Assembly: GCF_030655615.1 (NCBI RefSeq)
Contig: NZ_JAURVJ010000125.1
Location: forward strand, 1 to 46,007
Length of the DNA stretch: 46,007 nucleotides
DNA from: Nocardioides sp.
Lineage (GTDB): Bacteria > Actinomycetota > Actinomycetes > Propionibacteriales > Nocardioidaceae
Direction of reading: 5' to 3'
Numbering within the stretch: the stretch's first letter is position 1; each line of letters starts with the position of its first letter. Below are positions 1 through 8,598 of this stretch, one piece after another. The translations under genes and the position numbers were made by a program. Under the pieces are notes generated by a model that saw nothing but the letters and a program-made list of their open reading frames with translations, did not search any database and was not told the DNA's origin.

Positions 1-1144
1 AGACCGCCTCGAGCTGAGCGGCGAGGCCGGCGTCGATGATCTCGACGTTGATCTCGTAGGTGCCCGACAGGCTGAGCCGGTCGATGTTGGCGGTGCCGAC
101 GGTGGCCCAGGTGCCGTCGACGGTGGCGGTCTTGGCGTGCACCATCGCGCCCTTGAACCGGAGCACCTTGACCCCCGCGGCGAGCAGCTGGGAGAAGTAG
201 CCCCGCGAGATCCAGTCAGCCACGATGTGGTTGGACTTGAGCGGCACGAGCAGGCGTACGTCGACCCCGCGGCGGGCGGCGTCCTTCATCGCGTCGACGA
301 AGTCCTGGTCGGGGATGAAGTAGGCCGTCGTCAGCCAGACGTTGGTGCTGGCGCGGTTGATGGCCTCGAGGTACATCGCGCGGATCGGGAACATCCACAG
401 CCGCGGCACGTTGCGCTGCACGCGGATCCGCGGCTCCCACGTCGACGCGGTCTCGAGCAGCAGGGGGCGCTCGCTGTGGCGGATGCGGCGGCGTCGGTGG
501 AGGTTCCAGAAGTCGGCGAACGCACGCTTGAGGTCCCAGACGCCGGGGCCGGTGATCCGCACGTGCGTGTCGCGCCACTCGGTCTCGTAGGCGTCGCCGA
601 TGTTGTAGCCGCCGACGAACCCGACGGTGTCGTCGACGACGAGGATCTTGCGGTGGTCGCGGCCGTAGCGGCGCAGGTCGAAGAACCGCCACCCGGCGGC
701 GTAGACCGGGAACTTGAGGACCTTCATCGACGCCGGGAACCGCTTGAACACCGGCGAGACGACGAGGTTGGCGAAGCCGTCGTAGATGCAGTAGACCTCG
801 ACGCCGCGGGCGGCCGCGGCGGCCAGCGCCGACTTGAACCGCTCCCCGGTCGCGTCGCCCTTCCAGATGTAGGTCTCGAAGAGGATCTGCTTCTCGGCGC
901 CCGCGATCGCGGCGAGCATGTCGTCGTAGAGGTCGCGGCCGAAGGTGTAGGTCGTCACCGAGCTCTCGCCGATGTCGACCTTGCCGGGTGCCGTCGTCGG
1001 GAACGGCTTGGGCTTCTTGCCGCGGCGGCGGTAGGAGTCGACGAGCGACATCGTGATCGCGATGACGAGCTGAAGCCCGAGGATCGTCAGCAGGGTCCGG
1101 CGCAGCGTGGCCAGGAGTCGGTCGACGTCCAGCCAGCGCTTCAC
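1..1144 (-). CDS. Phospholipase D superfamily / cardiolipin synthase-like protein (partial, C-terminus off the window)
   Basis: This is a PLD-superfamily enzyme of the cardiolipin synthase type, expected to transfer phosphatidyl groups at the cytoplasmic membrane. About 381 residues are visible. They start with one hydrophobic segment (about residues 8-30), followed by two PLD domains. The first HKD motif reads HRKILVVDD (His164, Lys166) and the second HAKTATVD (His336, Lys338), so both half-sites look catalytic. The gene runs off the left edge and lacks only its C-terminus. The GTG start is chosen because the hexamer TAGGTT ends exactly six bases upstream, a leaderless promoter layout that recurs in this window. 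The lipid substrate is inferred from the family; other PLD-type phosphatidyltransferases are possible. Confidence 0.88.
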   Translation of the reverse strand, partial: MKRWLDVDRLLATLRRTLLTILGLQLVIAITMSLVDSYRRRGKKPKPFPTTAPGKVDIGESSVTTYTFGRDLYDDMLAAIAGAEKQILFETYIWKGDATGERFKSALAAAAARGVEVYCIYDGFANLVVSPVFKRFPASMKVLKFPVYAAGWRFFDLRRYGRDHRKILVVDDTVGFVGGYNIGDAYETEWRDTHVRITGPGVWDLKRAFADFWNLHRRRRIRHSERPLLLETASTWEPRIRVQRNVPRLWMFPIRAMYLEAINRASTNVWLTTAYFIPDQDFVDAMKDAARRGVDVRLLVPLKSNHIVADWISRGYFSQLLAAGVKVLRFKGAMVHAKTATVDGTWATVGTANIDRLSLSGTYEINVEIIDAGLAAQLEAV

Positions 1145-1243
1145 GCGGTCAACCTATCGGGGTGGTCCGCGTGCGGAACTTCTCACACCGGAATCGGCGA
1201 GATCCGGTCGTCGTACGCCGCCCCGCCGGGGTTGACTCGGACC

Positions 1244-2437
1244 GTGACCCTCACCGTCGAGCCGACCACGATCGGCGCCGCGCGCCGCTGGTCCATGCTC
1301 GGCGCGAGCACCGTGGCCCAGGCGGCCTCGGCCGTGGCGGCGCACGGACCGGCGTTCCTCATCCCCGCCCTGCGCCAGCACGAGGGCCTCAGCCTGGCCG
1401 AGGCCGGCGTCGTCGCGGCCGCGCCGACGGTCGGCGTGATGCTCACGCTCGTCGCGTGGGGGATGCTCACCGACCGCCGCGGCGAGCGGCTCGTGCTGGT
1501 CCTGGGCCTGGCGCTCACCGCCGTCTTCAGCGGGCTCGCCGTGCTCGCCGACGGCCTGGTCCTGCTGAGCGCCTCGCTCTTCCTGGCCGGTGCCGCCGCG
1601 GCCAGCGCCAACGCCGCGTCGGGCCGGGTCGTCGTCGGCTGGTTCCCGCCGCACCGGCGGGGCCTGGCCATGGGCATCCGGCAGATGGCCCAGCCGGTCG
1701 GCGTCGCCGTCGCCGCGGTGTCGATGGCCGTCATCGCCGACGCGCACGGCATCGGCGCCGCGCTGCTGGTGCCGACCGTCGCCGCGGCGGTCGCCGCCGT
1801 GGTCGTCCTCCTCGTGGTCGTCGACCCGCCCCGGCCGCCGGCCGTCGAGGGCGGCGCCGCCAACCCCTACCGCGCCGACTCGTTCCTCGCCCGCATCCAC
1901 GGCGTCTCGGTGCTGCTGGTCGTGCCGCAGTTCGTCGTGTGGACCTTCAGCCTCGTCTGGCTCGTCGAGGAGCGCGGCTGGTCCCCCGCTGCCGCCGGCA
2001 CCCTGGTCGCGGTGGCCCAGGTGGTCGCCGCGTTCGGCCGGATCGCCGCCGGGCAGCTCTCCGACCTGGTCGGCTCCCGGATGCGGCCGCTGCGCTGGGT
2101 CGCGGTCGCCGCCTCCGCGACGATGGCGCTGCTGGGCCTTGCCGCGGGTCTCGACCTCTCGGTCGCCGTACCGCTCCTGGTGATCGCGACCGTCCTGACC
2201 GTCGCCGACAACGGCCTCGCCTTCACCGCCGTCGCCGAGCGCGCCGGGCCGTTCTGGTCGGGCCGCGCCCTGGGCCTGCAGAACACCGCCCAGTTCCTCA
2301 CCAGCGCCCTGGTCCCGCCGCTCGGCGGGCTCCTCGTCACGCACACCGGCTACGCCGCCACGTTCGCCGTCGCCGCGCTGCTGCCCGCCGTCGCCGTCGG
2401 GCTGGTCCCGGTGCGGGGCGAGGAGGAGCTGCACTGA
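1244..2437 (+). CDS. MFS transporter
   Basis: This is a major facilitator superfamily permease of 397 residues, with about 12 hydrophobic segments and the usual family length. The loop between helices 2 and 3 carries a form of the MFS signature (WGMLTDRRGER), and the loop between helices 8 and 9 carries the repeat (GQLSDLVGSRMRP). The reading frame stays open far upstream, but that part is the antisense shadow of the PLD gene. I chose the GTG at 1244 because it gives a short cytosolic N-terminus before helix 1; an ATG at 1295 is the alternative. It is divergent from the PLD gene and convergent with the glycosylase gene. The substrate cannot be read from the sequence. Confidence 0.88.
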   Translation: MTLTVEPTTIGAARRWSMLGASTVAQAASAVAAHGPAFLIPALRQHEGLSLAEAGVVAAAPTVGVMLTLVAWGMLTDRRGERLVLVLGLALTAVFSGLAVLADGLVLLSASLFLAGAAAASANAASGRVVVGWFPPHRRGLAMGIRQMAQPVGVAVAAVSMAVIADAHGIGAALLVPTVAAAVAAVVVLLVVVDPPRPPAVEGGAANPYRADSFLARIHGVSVLLVVPQFVVWTFSLVWLVEERGWSPAAAGTLVAVAQVVAAFGRIAAGQLSDLVGSRMRPLRWVAVAASATMALLGLAAGLDLSVAVPLLVIATVLTVADNGLAFTAVAERAGPFWSGRALGLQNTAQFLTSALVPPLGGLLVTHTGYAATFAVAALLPAVAVGLVPVRGEEELH

Positions 2438-2489
2438 CCGCGTTCCCCCGTGGGGACCGCCCCGGTGGTCGGACCCGGCCCCACGTCGG

Positions 2490-2517
2490 TCGAGGAAGGC
2501 GGACACGCCTGACTCGA
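2490..2517. terminator. Candidate bidirectional hairpin terminator
   Basis: Between two convergent genes, TCGAG, a GA/GA internal loop and AGGCG pair across the loop GACA with CGCCT and CTCGA. There is no T-tract, as is common for actinobacterial hairpin terminators. The position between convergent stops supports the call; the function is inferred. Confidence 0.4.
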
Positions 2518-2583
2518 GACCATCCGACCGCAGGGGCCAGCTCGGGTCGGGGGTGCCGCCGGCGAGGGTCTCGCACGCGGTGA

Positions 2584-3549
2584 CTACGTCCCCGCGGCTC
2601 GACCACCGTGGCGGGTGACGCTCGCGGGGAGGTGGGTGCGAGGGGACATCTTGGCGCCGTGGCGCGGGCGGCGGAGGCCGGCCATGCCGACGAGCGCGGG
2701 CACCCGGCCGCGTTGCGGGCGCCAGGGCTCGAGGAAATCCTCGAGCTCGGCGTCGGTGAAGGGGGTGCCGGTGAGGGCCCAGCCGACGTCCTTGGCGACG
2801 TGGTAGTCGCCGAAGGAGACGGCGTCGGGGTCGCCGAAGGCGCGCTGGCGGACCTCGGCGCTGGTCCAGCCGCCGATGCCCGGGAGGCTGCGCAGCCGGC
2901 GGTCGGCCTCCTCGGGGCCGAGGGCGACCGCGCGCTCGAGGGCGTCGGCGACACGGGCGGCGGTGACGAGGGTGCGCGAGCGGGCCGGGTCGACGTGCAT
3001 CTTGAGCCACTCCCACGACGGGACCGTGCGCAGCGTCGCGGCGTCGGGCTGGATCCACAGGCGCCGGTCGGCGCCCGGGCCGGGCGCGCGCTCGCCGTAG
3101 CGGTGGACGAGCATCCGGAAGCCCGCGAACGCCTCCTGCCCGGTGACCTTCTGCTCGATGATCGCCGGCACCAGCGCCTCCATCAGCAGACCGGTGCGAC
3201 CGAGCCGGGCGTGGGGGAAGTGGCGCCGGGCCTCGGCCAGCACCGGGTGGCGCGGCTCGAATCCGTCCCAGCTGTCCTCGGCGCCGAGCATCGCCGGCAC
3301 CGACTCGAGCGCCCAGGCGGCTCCCGGCCCCCAGGCCTCGGCGTGCACCTCGCCGTCGGCCGGGCGCGACCGCAGGACGAGCGTGGCCGGGCCCACCGGC
3401 GTACGGATGCCGCGCCAGGTGCGGCCGCCGGCGCTCGCCTCGTCGGTCTTGTAGGTCGGGTCGCCGCCGCCCCGGCGGTGCATGCGCAGCACGCCGAAGC
3501 CGCACGGCCAGTCGGGTCGCCACACCCGCACCTGCCCGCCAACCCTCAC
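2584..3549 (-). CDS. alkA: DNA-3-methyladenine glycosylase, AlkA / HhH-GPD family
   Basis: This is a base-excision repair glycosylase of 321 residues that would remove alkylated purines. A C-terminal HhH-GPD fold is visible: the hairpin LPGIGGWTS (around residue 225) is followed by SFGDYHVAKDV, where Asp248 matches the catalytic aspartate of AlkA. The stretch LVPAIIEQKVTGQEA is the helix typical of the family. The GTG start has TAGGCT exactly six bases upstream, so the mRNA is probably leaderless. It diverges from the enoyl-CoA isomerase gene, and both promoters fit in 48 bases. No LexA-type box is visible at this promoter. The lesion range cannot be predicted. Confidence 0.87.
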   Translation of the reverse strand: MRVGGQVRVWRPDWPCGFGVLRMHRRGGGDPTYKTDEASAGGRTWRGIRTPVGPATLVLRSRPADGEVHAEAWGPGAAWALESVPAMLGAEDSWDGFEPRHPVLAEARRHFPHARLGRTGLLMEALVPAIIEQKVTGQEAFAGFRMLVHRYGERAPGPGADRRLWIQPDAATLRTVPSWEWLKMHVDPARSRTLVTAARVADALERAVALGPEEADRRLRSLPGIGGWTSAEVRQRAFGDPDAVSFGDYHVAKDVGWALTGTPFTDAELEDFLEPWRPQRGRVPALVGMAGLRRPRHGAKMSPRTHLPASVTRHGGRAAGT

Positions 3550-3597
3550 GCGGACAGCCTAGGAGCCCCCACCGACAGCCCACCTACGCTTCGGCGC

Positions 3598-4371
3598 ATG
3601 ACGCTCCAGATCTCCGACGAGGCCCGGGTCCGCACGCTGACGCTCGACCGGCCGGAGGCGCTCAACGCCTTCAACGAGGCGCTGTACGACGCCCTCGCCG
3701 ACGCGCTCCTCGACGCGGCCGCCGACCCGGACGTGGCCGTGGTGCTGCTGACCGGCGCCGGGCGGGCGTTCTCGGCCGGGACCGACCTGCTGGAGATGCA
3801 CCGGATCGCGACCGACCCGACGTTCGAGCGCGGTCGGCACGGGTTCCCGGGGCTGGTCGACGCGCTCGAGGCCTTCGACAAGCCGCTGGTCTGCGCGGTC
3901 AACGGGCTGGGGCTCGGTATCGGGACGACGGTCCTCGGCTTCGCCGACCTGGCGTTCATGGCCTCGACCGCCCGGCTCAAGTGCCCGTTCACGTCGCTGG
4001 GCGTGGCGCCCGAGGCGGCGTCGTCCTACCTCCTCCCCCGGCTCGTCGGGCGTCAGGACGCCGCCTGGATGCTGCTGTCGGCGGAGTGGGTCTCGGCCGA
4101 CGAGGCCCTCGCGATGGGGCTGGTCTGGCGGGTCTGCGAGCCCGACGACCTGCTCGCCGAGGCGCACCGGCACGCCGCCGTGCTGGCGGCGCGGCCGATC
4201 TCGTCGCTGGTCGCGGTCAAGCGCACGATGGTGGCGCCGCTGCGGGAGGGCATCGCTGCGGCCCGCGAGCGGGAGAACGCCGCGTTCGCCGAGCTCATGG
4301 GCGGCCCGGCCAACCTCGAGGCGCTGGCCGCGTTCGCCCAGGGCCGGGAGCCGGACTTCACGGGCTTATAG
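3598..4371 (+). CDS. Enoyl-CoA hydratase/isomerase family protein (ECI2-like)
   Basis: This is a crotonase-fold protein of 257 residues acting on acyl-CoA thioesters. The oxyanion-hole region reads AGRAFSAGTDLLEM, and AVNGLGLGIGTTV follows. The stretch APEAASSYLLPRLVG resembles the PEGCSSYTFP region of peroxisomal delta3,delta2-enoyl-CoA isomerases, with Glu139 as the likely general acid/base, so isomerase activity is more likely than hydratase activity. The ATG is preceded by TACGCT-N7, a leaderless layout, and the promoter faces that of alkA. A TetR gene follows 46 bases downstream on the same strand and may regulate it. Substrate length is not predictable. Confidence 0.85.
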   Translation: MTLQISDEARVRTLTLDRPEALNAFNEALYDALADALLDAAADPDVAVVLLTGAGRAFSAGTDLLEMHRIATDPTFERGRHGFPGLVDALEAFDKPLVCAVNGLGLGIGTTVLGFADLAFMASTARLKCPFTSLGVAPEAASSYLLPRLVGRQDAAWMLLSAEWVSADEALAMGLVWRVCEPDDLLAEAHRHAAVLAARPISSLVAVKRTMVAPLREGIAAARERENAAFAELMGGPANLEALAAFAQGREPDFTGL

Positions 4372-4374
4372 TCC

Positions 4375-4390
4375 TTCGTGTTCGCACGAA
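4375..4390 (+). promoter_or_regulatory. Perfect inverted repeat with TTCG centre (operator or attenuator candidate)
   Basis: The sequence TTCGTG-TTCG-CACGAA lies directly after the isomerase stop and 28 bases before the TetR start. As RNA it would be a 6-bp hairpin with a UUCG loop; as DNA it is a dyad of the type TetR dimers bind. Terminator, attenuator or operator roles cannot be separated from sequence alone. Confidence 0.4.
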
Positions 4391-4417
4391 ACCGATTCAT
4401 GGGGAGATGAGGGCGAG

Positions 4418-5008
4418 ATGACCAGCCCGGCCACCGAGCGTCGCGCACGGCTGGACCGCGAGACCGTCGTGGTCACCGCCGAAGCCGTCGTCGACCGCGA
4501 GGGCTACGACGCCCTGTCGATGACCCTGCTCGCCGCCGACCTCGAGACCCGCGTCTCGTCGCTCTACAACCACGTCAGCAACCTCGAGGACCTGCGCGCC
4601 GAGATCCAGCTGCGCGCGATGCGGCTGCTCGGCCGCCACGTCCAGCGCGCCGCGATGGGCCACGCCGGCGCCGACGGGCTCCGCGTCCTGTGCCACGAGC
4701 TGCGCGACTTCGCCCGCACCTATCCGCAGCGCTACGCCGCCGTCACCCGCGCGCCGCTCGACCGCGAGGGCTTCTTCGCGGCGGCCGGCGAGGTGATCGA
4801 GGCGATGGGCGTGATGGTCCGCTCGACGGGACTCCCCGAGGAGCGGATCATCCCCACCGGCATGGCCATCTTCTCCGCGCTGCACGGCTTCGTGGCCCTG
4901 GAGTCCAGCGGCTACTTCGACGGCGTCCCCGAGCTCGAGGAGGTCTTCGAGCAGGTCGTGCGCGGGGCCGTCACCGCCGCCGTGCTGGAAGTGACCAACC
5001 CGCGCTGA
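4418..5008 (+). CDS. TetR/AcrR family transcriptional regulator with WHG-type C-terminal domain
   Basis: This is a ligand-responsive repressor of 196 residues. The N-terminal helix-turn-helix covers about residues 12-58 (AVVDREGYDALSMTLLAADL, then SSLYNHVSNLEDL). The C-terminal half contains ALHGFVALESSGYF, which matches the TetR C-terminal WHG domain. The start ATG follows a purine-rich stretch (GGGGAGATGAGGGCGAG). It lies 46 bases behind the enoyl-CoA isomerase gene on the same strand. The TTCG-centred inverted repeat in that gap is a possible autoregulatory site. The inducer is unknown; an acyl-CoA would fit the neighbour. Confidence 0.85.
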   Translation: MTSPATERRARLDRETVVVTAEAVVDREGYDALSMTLLAADLETRVSSLYNHVSNLEDLRAEIQLRAMRLLGRHVQRAAMGHAGADGLRVLCHELRDFARTYPQRYAAVTRAPLDREGFFAAAGEVIEAMGVMVRSTGLPEERIIPTGMAIFSALHGFVALESSGYFDGVPELEEVFEQVVRGAVTAAVLEVTNPR

Positions 5009-5104
5009 GCGCAGTGCCGGTCGCACCGTGCCTGCCGATCTTCTCGAGGCCAGCGGGGCGCCCCCACCCGCTGCCAGGTCGACCACAGGGCGCACGTCGC
5101 CGTC

Positions 5105-5187
5105 GGCCGGCCCTGCGTCTCGGCGGCCGACTCCCAGGCCCGGCGGCAGCAGTGCCAGGCGGAGTCGGCCGCGAGACGCGGCCGGCC
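5105..5187. terminator. Long imperfect stem-loop between convergent genes
   Basis: A 30-nt arm (5105-5134) and a 27-nt arm (5161-5187) are near-perfect reverse complements apart from small bulges, sharing GGCCGGCC, GCGTCTCG and GGCCGACTCC. The loop holds a small GGCA/TGCC hairpin. The element sits between the TetR and protease stops, so it probably ends transcription from both sides. There is no T-tract. Confidence 0.5.
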
Positions 5188-5203
5188 AGAGCGACCATCA
5201 GGG

Positions 5204-8200
5204 CTAGCGCGGCTCGGTGACCTCGATCGTGTACGACGCGGCGGTGCCGTAGATCAGCAGGAACCCGCTGTAGACGGCGCCCGGCGGGATCACGACGCTC
5301 TCCCCGTCGAGGACGAACCCGCCACCGGCGAGCGGGGCGCAGCTCTCGTCGTAGAAGTAGAGCATGTACTCCCCCAGCGGCACGTCGGCGCTGAGGTTGG
5401 CCACGTGCTGGCCGTCGCCGGCGCCCTTGGGGAGCCTGGCGAAGTGGGCGTCGCCGCCGTTGGCGGTGGGCAGGCCGGGGCAGGTCCAGGTCAGCTCGGT
5501 GGCACCGGGACGGTAGGGGTCGAGGCCGAGGAGCGAGCCCTGGGCGGGGTTGCCGACGGCGACCGAGCCGGAGTAGGTGACGGGCTTGTCGGGCTTGGGC
5601 AGCCGCGGCTTGATCCCTGGCGCCGTGCCGAAGGCTTGCACCTCCGCGACCACGGCGGTCGAGGCGTTGGTGGCGCCGCTGCCGAAGACCTCGGCGGCGA
5701 CGGCGCGGACGAAGCGGGCGCGGACACCCTTCCTGCCGAGCTGGTAGGTCTTGAGCCCGAGGTCGGAGACGGCGGGGCGCGGCGCGGCGAAGCTGAAGCG
5801 GGCGACCTTGACCGTCCTCCACTTCCTGCCGTCCATCGAGGTCTGGACGAGCACCTTCTTGGCGGCGGCGAAGCGGGGTACGCCGATCGGCTTGATCACG
5901 CTGACGGCGACGGTCCGGATCGTCGAGGGCTTCTTGAGCTTGACCGTGACGGACCGGTCGGGGCCCTTGTTGTAGGCCCGGGTGGACGTGCCGGTGCGCC
6001 AGCCGGTGGCCTCGGAGTCGTCGAGGAGGTTCTCGGCCGGGAAGGCGCTGGCCTGGCTGGCGGTCCCCACGACCGTGGCGCCTGAGGCCCGCGAGAGCAG
6101 GTTGGGACGCAGGCGGATGGTCGTGGCGGTCGTGCGGCCCTTGGCCACCGCGACCGTGACCCGCTGGATGCCGAAGCCGGGCGCCTGGAGGGTCAGCGTG
6201 TAGCGGCCGGCGGCGAAGCGCGCCTGGCCGGTGCCCTGCTTGCCGGTGGTGAACACCGGCGTACCGCGGCCCTCGAAGCGCCCGCCGAGCACCCGCACGC
6301 CCTTGACCCGGCCGCCGGCCGAGTCGTTGACGACGGTGAGCTTAAGGGTGCCGTTGAGCGACTTCTTCTTGACGTCGAAGCCGGGTCGGGGGTCGGTGTC
6401 GGTCTCGCCGTCGGTCTTGGCGGAGACGCCGAAGCCGCGCTCGGCGAACGCGTCCCAGACGAGGTCGGCGTACTTCTTGCCGTAGCGGAGCTGGCCGGCC
6501 TTGACGATCGCGTCGCGCATGTCGAGCATCGACGGGCTCGGCGGCGAGAGCGGCATGGCGTCCATGACGAGGTGCTCGGCGACGTCGGAGGCCTGCTTCT
6601 GGTTGCCGCCGACCGCCTGGAGGAGCTTGGTGCGCAGGGTCCACAGGGTGGCGGTCCAGATCTCGCCGTCGGAGTGCACCTCGGGACCGCTCATGTCGTA
6701 GCCGTAGTCGCCGTAGGTCGCGGGGCTCTTGGCGTAGTTCCAGTTGCGGATGCCGCGCTGCGGGTCGCCGACGTACGGCGCCGTGACGGCCGTGCGGGTC
6801 AGGCCGCGACGGAACAGGTCGTTCATCGCGAACCAGTCGCCCCAGCCCTCGCCCATCGCGCCGGACTGGGTGGTGCCGAGCGAGCCCAGGCCGCCGCCGC
6901 CGACGTAGCGGTTGGACAGGCCGTGGCTGTACTCGTGCTGGATGATCGTGGAGTCGAAGTCACCGTCACGGTTGGGGCCCTCGAAGACGTCGTCGACGAA
7001 CTCCCAGAGGTACATGTTCGTGAAGCCGGGGATGCCGTCGGGCAGCGTCAGCATGTTGGCGTTGTTGCGGCCCAGGGCGAGGACCGCCTCGGTGAGGTTG
7101 AGCGCGCCGGACTGGGCGCCGCCGAACACGGGGTCGCCGCCGAGGCCGGACGTGCCGGGCTTGTTGACGAGCTGGAAGTTGCCGCCGGACTCGGTGAAGC
7201 CGAAGGCGTAGTACTCGTCGTGGATCCGGTTGTGGTGGTAGAAGAGGTTGGTCGCCGCGGCGTTGGCGTCGGCCTGGTAGCCGGTCACCGACCCGCCCGA
7301 CTTCTCCCAGCTGTTGGTGAACGGGTAGCGGAACGTGCCGGTGGGGCTGACCGGCCGGTTGTACTGGTCGGCGGCGACGAGCGGCACGGTCCAGGCGATG
7401 GCCGTGTTGGCGTTGTTGCCGAGGGTCGTGATGCCCGGCAGGCCGACGAGCCCGGTCGGGTCGAGGTAGCCGCCCGGCGAGGTCGCGGTCGGACCGAAGC
7501 TCTTGACGACCTGCTTGCCGCCCTTGGCGGCGCCCGGGTAGTTCTCGAAGACCGAGCCGTCGCCCTCGTGCTGCACGAGCGACTTGCGCAGCAGCGGCTC
7601 GCCGGTGGCGGCGTCGACGATCGTCGCCCAGGCCTGGTCGAGGCTGAGGATCGACAGGACGGCGTACGCCGCACGCCCGCCCTGGGCGGTCGGGAAGGCG
7701 ACCTTGCGGACGAGCTGGTCGGGCCCGAGGACGCTGCCCTCGAACACCTCGTAACCACCCTTGACCGTCCCGGTGGTGCGGGCGACGAAGTCCTGGCCCG
7801 GCACGAGGGAATCGACGACGCGGGTGAGCGCCTGGGCGGGGGTGAGCTCGAACGACCCGAGCAGCGCCGAGCTGCGGACGGGGTCGCCGGCGTAGGAGAC
7901 GACGCGGCCCTGCCGGTCGACGACGACGGTGAGGATGCCGCCGATGCCGGCCGCGACGCCGCCGAAGGTCTGGGCGAAGCTGACGACGCGGGTGTCGATG
8001 CCCGGGAGCGTGTGGTTGCGGACGACCGCGAGGTCGGCCACGTCGGCGGCGCCGAGACCGAACGTCGCGCGGTGGGTCGCGAGCCAGCCGCGGGCGATGG
8101 CGAGCGGGTCCCCGGACCTGGGCGCGCTGAGGAAGCCGCCGTCGACGCCGATCGAGCGCGGGGTGCCGGTGGGGTTCCAGGTGGCGACGGCGCCGGGAAG

Positions 8201-8452
8201 GCGGGCCAGGCCGGCGCGCTGGGCGGCGGTCGGGGTGAGGGACCTCAGGGTGGCGCGGGAGTCGAAGGACAGGTCGGCGGCGTTGTCGCCGGCCGCCGGT
8301 ACGGCGTTGGTGTCGCCACCCAGGACGGTGGGCCGGGCGGCCGGGGCGAGAGCGGTCGTCACGGTGGCGGCCTGCGCGAGGTTGGGCAGGCTGAGCGCGA
8401 CGGCGGACACGGCCGCCAGGGCGGCGGTGCGGGTGATGCGCGAGCGGGTCAC
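5204..8452 (-). CDS. Secreted M36 (fungalysin) metalloprotease with discoidin-like C-terminal domain
   Basis: This is an extracellular zinc endopeptidase of 1082 residues. A signal peptide (residues 1-29, ending NLAQA) is followed by an FTP/PepSY-type propeptide (about 60-270) and then the M36 catalytic domain. The zinc motif HEYSH is at 506-510, and the third ligand lies in GEGWGDW about 25 residues later. Residues about 690-770 look like an Ig-like carboxypeptidase-regulatory fold, and about 790-910 resemble an F5/8 type C (discoidin) domain (ATGWRTG, SMDGRKW). The C-terminal 140 residues are an unassigned beta-rich module. The GTG start is preceded by AGGAA. The frame is open well upstream, but that part lacks a signal peptide. 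It is divergent from the DNA ligase gene. Confidence 0.88.
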   Translation of the reverse strand: MTRSRITRTAALAAVSAVALSLPNLAQAATVTTALAPAARPTVLGGDTNAVPAAGDNAADLSFDSRATLRSLTPTAAQRAGLARLPGAVATWNPTGTPRSIGVDGGFLSAPRSGDPLAIARGWLATHRATFGLGAADVADLAVVRNHTLPGIDTRVVSFAQTFGGVAAGIGGILTVVVDRQGRVVSYAGDPVRSSALLGSFELTPAQALTRVVDSLVPGQDFVARTTGTVKGGYEVFEGSVLGPDQLVRKVAFPTAQGGRAAYAVLSILSLDQAWATIVDAATGEPLLRKSLVQHEGDGSVFENYPGAAKGGKQVVKSFGPTATSPGGYLDPTGLVGLPGITTLGNNANTAIAWTVPLVAADQYNRPVSPTGTFRYPFTNSWEKSGGSVTGYQADANAAATNLFYHHNRIHDEYYAFGFTESGGNFQLVNKPGTSGLGGDPVFGGAQSGALNLTEAVLALGRNNANMLTLPDGIPGFTNMYLWEFVDDVFEGPNRDGDFDSTIIQHEYSHGLSNRYVGGGGLGSLGTTQSGAMGEGWGDWFAMNDLFRRGLTRTAVTAPYVGDPQRGIRNWNYAKSPATYGDYGYDMSGPEVHSDGEIWTATLWTLRTKLLQAVGGNQKQASDVAEHLVMDAMPLSPPSPSMLDMRDAIVKAGQLRYGKKYADLVWDAFAERGFGVSAKTDGETDTDPRPGFDVKKKSLNGTLKLTVVNDSAGGRVKGVRVLGGRFEGRGTPVFTTGKQGTGQARFAAGRYTLTLQAPGFGIQRVTVAVAKGRTTATTIRLRPNLLSRASGATVVGTASQASAFPAENLLDDSEATGWRTGTSTRAYNKGPDRSVTVKLKKPSTIRTVAVSVIKPIGVPRFAAAKKVLVQTSMDGRKWRTVKVARFSFAAPRPAVSDLGLKTYQLGRKGVRARFVRAVAAEVFGSGATNASTAVVAEVQAFGTAPGIKPRLPKPDKPVTYSGSVAVGNPAQGSLLGLDPYRPGATELTWTCPGLPTANGGDAHFARLPKGAGDGQHVANLSADVPLGEYMLYFYDESCAPLAGGGFVLDGESVVIPPGAVYSGFLLIYGTAASYTIEVTEPR

Positions 8453-8598
8453 AGGGTTCCTGTTCGGTCGTCCGGGGGCCCCGAGGCCGGGTGAGGGGAG
8501 GGTGGAGGGCGGGTGCAGGGAGGGGCGAGGCACGGTCGGCGGCTCGGGGACTTCAACGACCCACCCGGACGGGGGGTACGCCCGTGTTTGATACAGGC

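Noticed and set aside
137-1243. Long upstream extension of the MFS frame
   Set aside because: It is antisense to the PLD gene, has no transporter-like sequence before residue 1 of the chosen start, and would put 369 non-membrane residues in front of helix 1.
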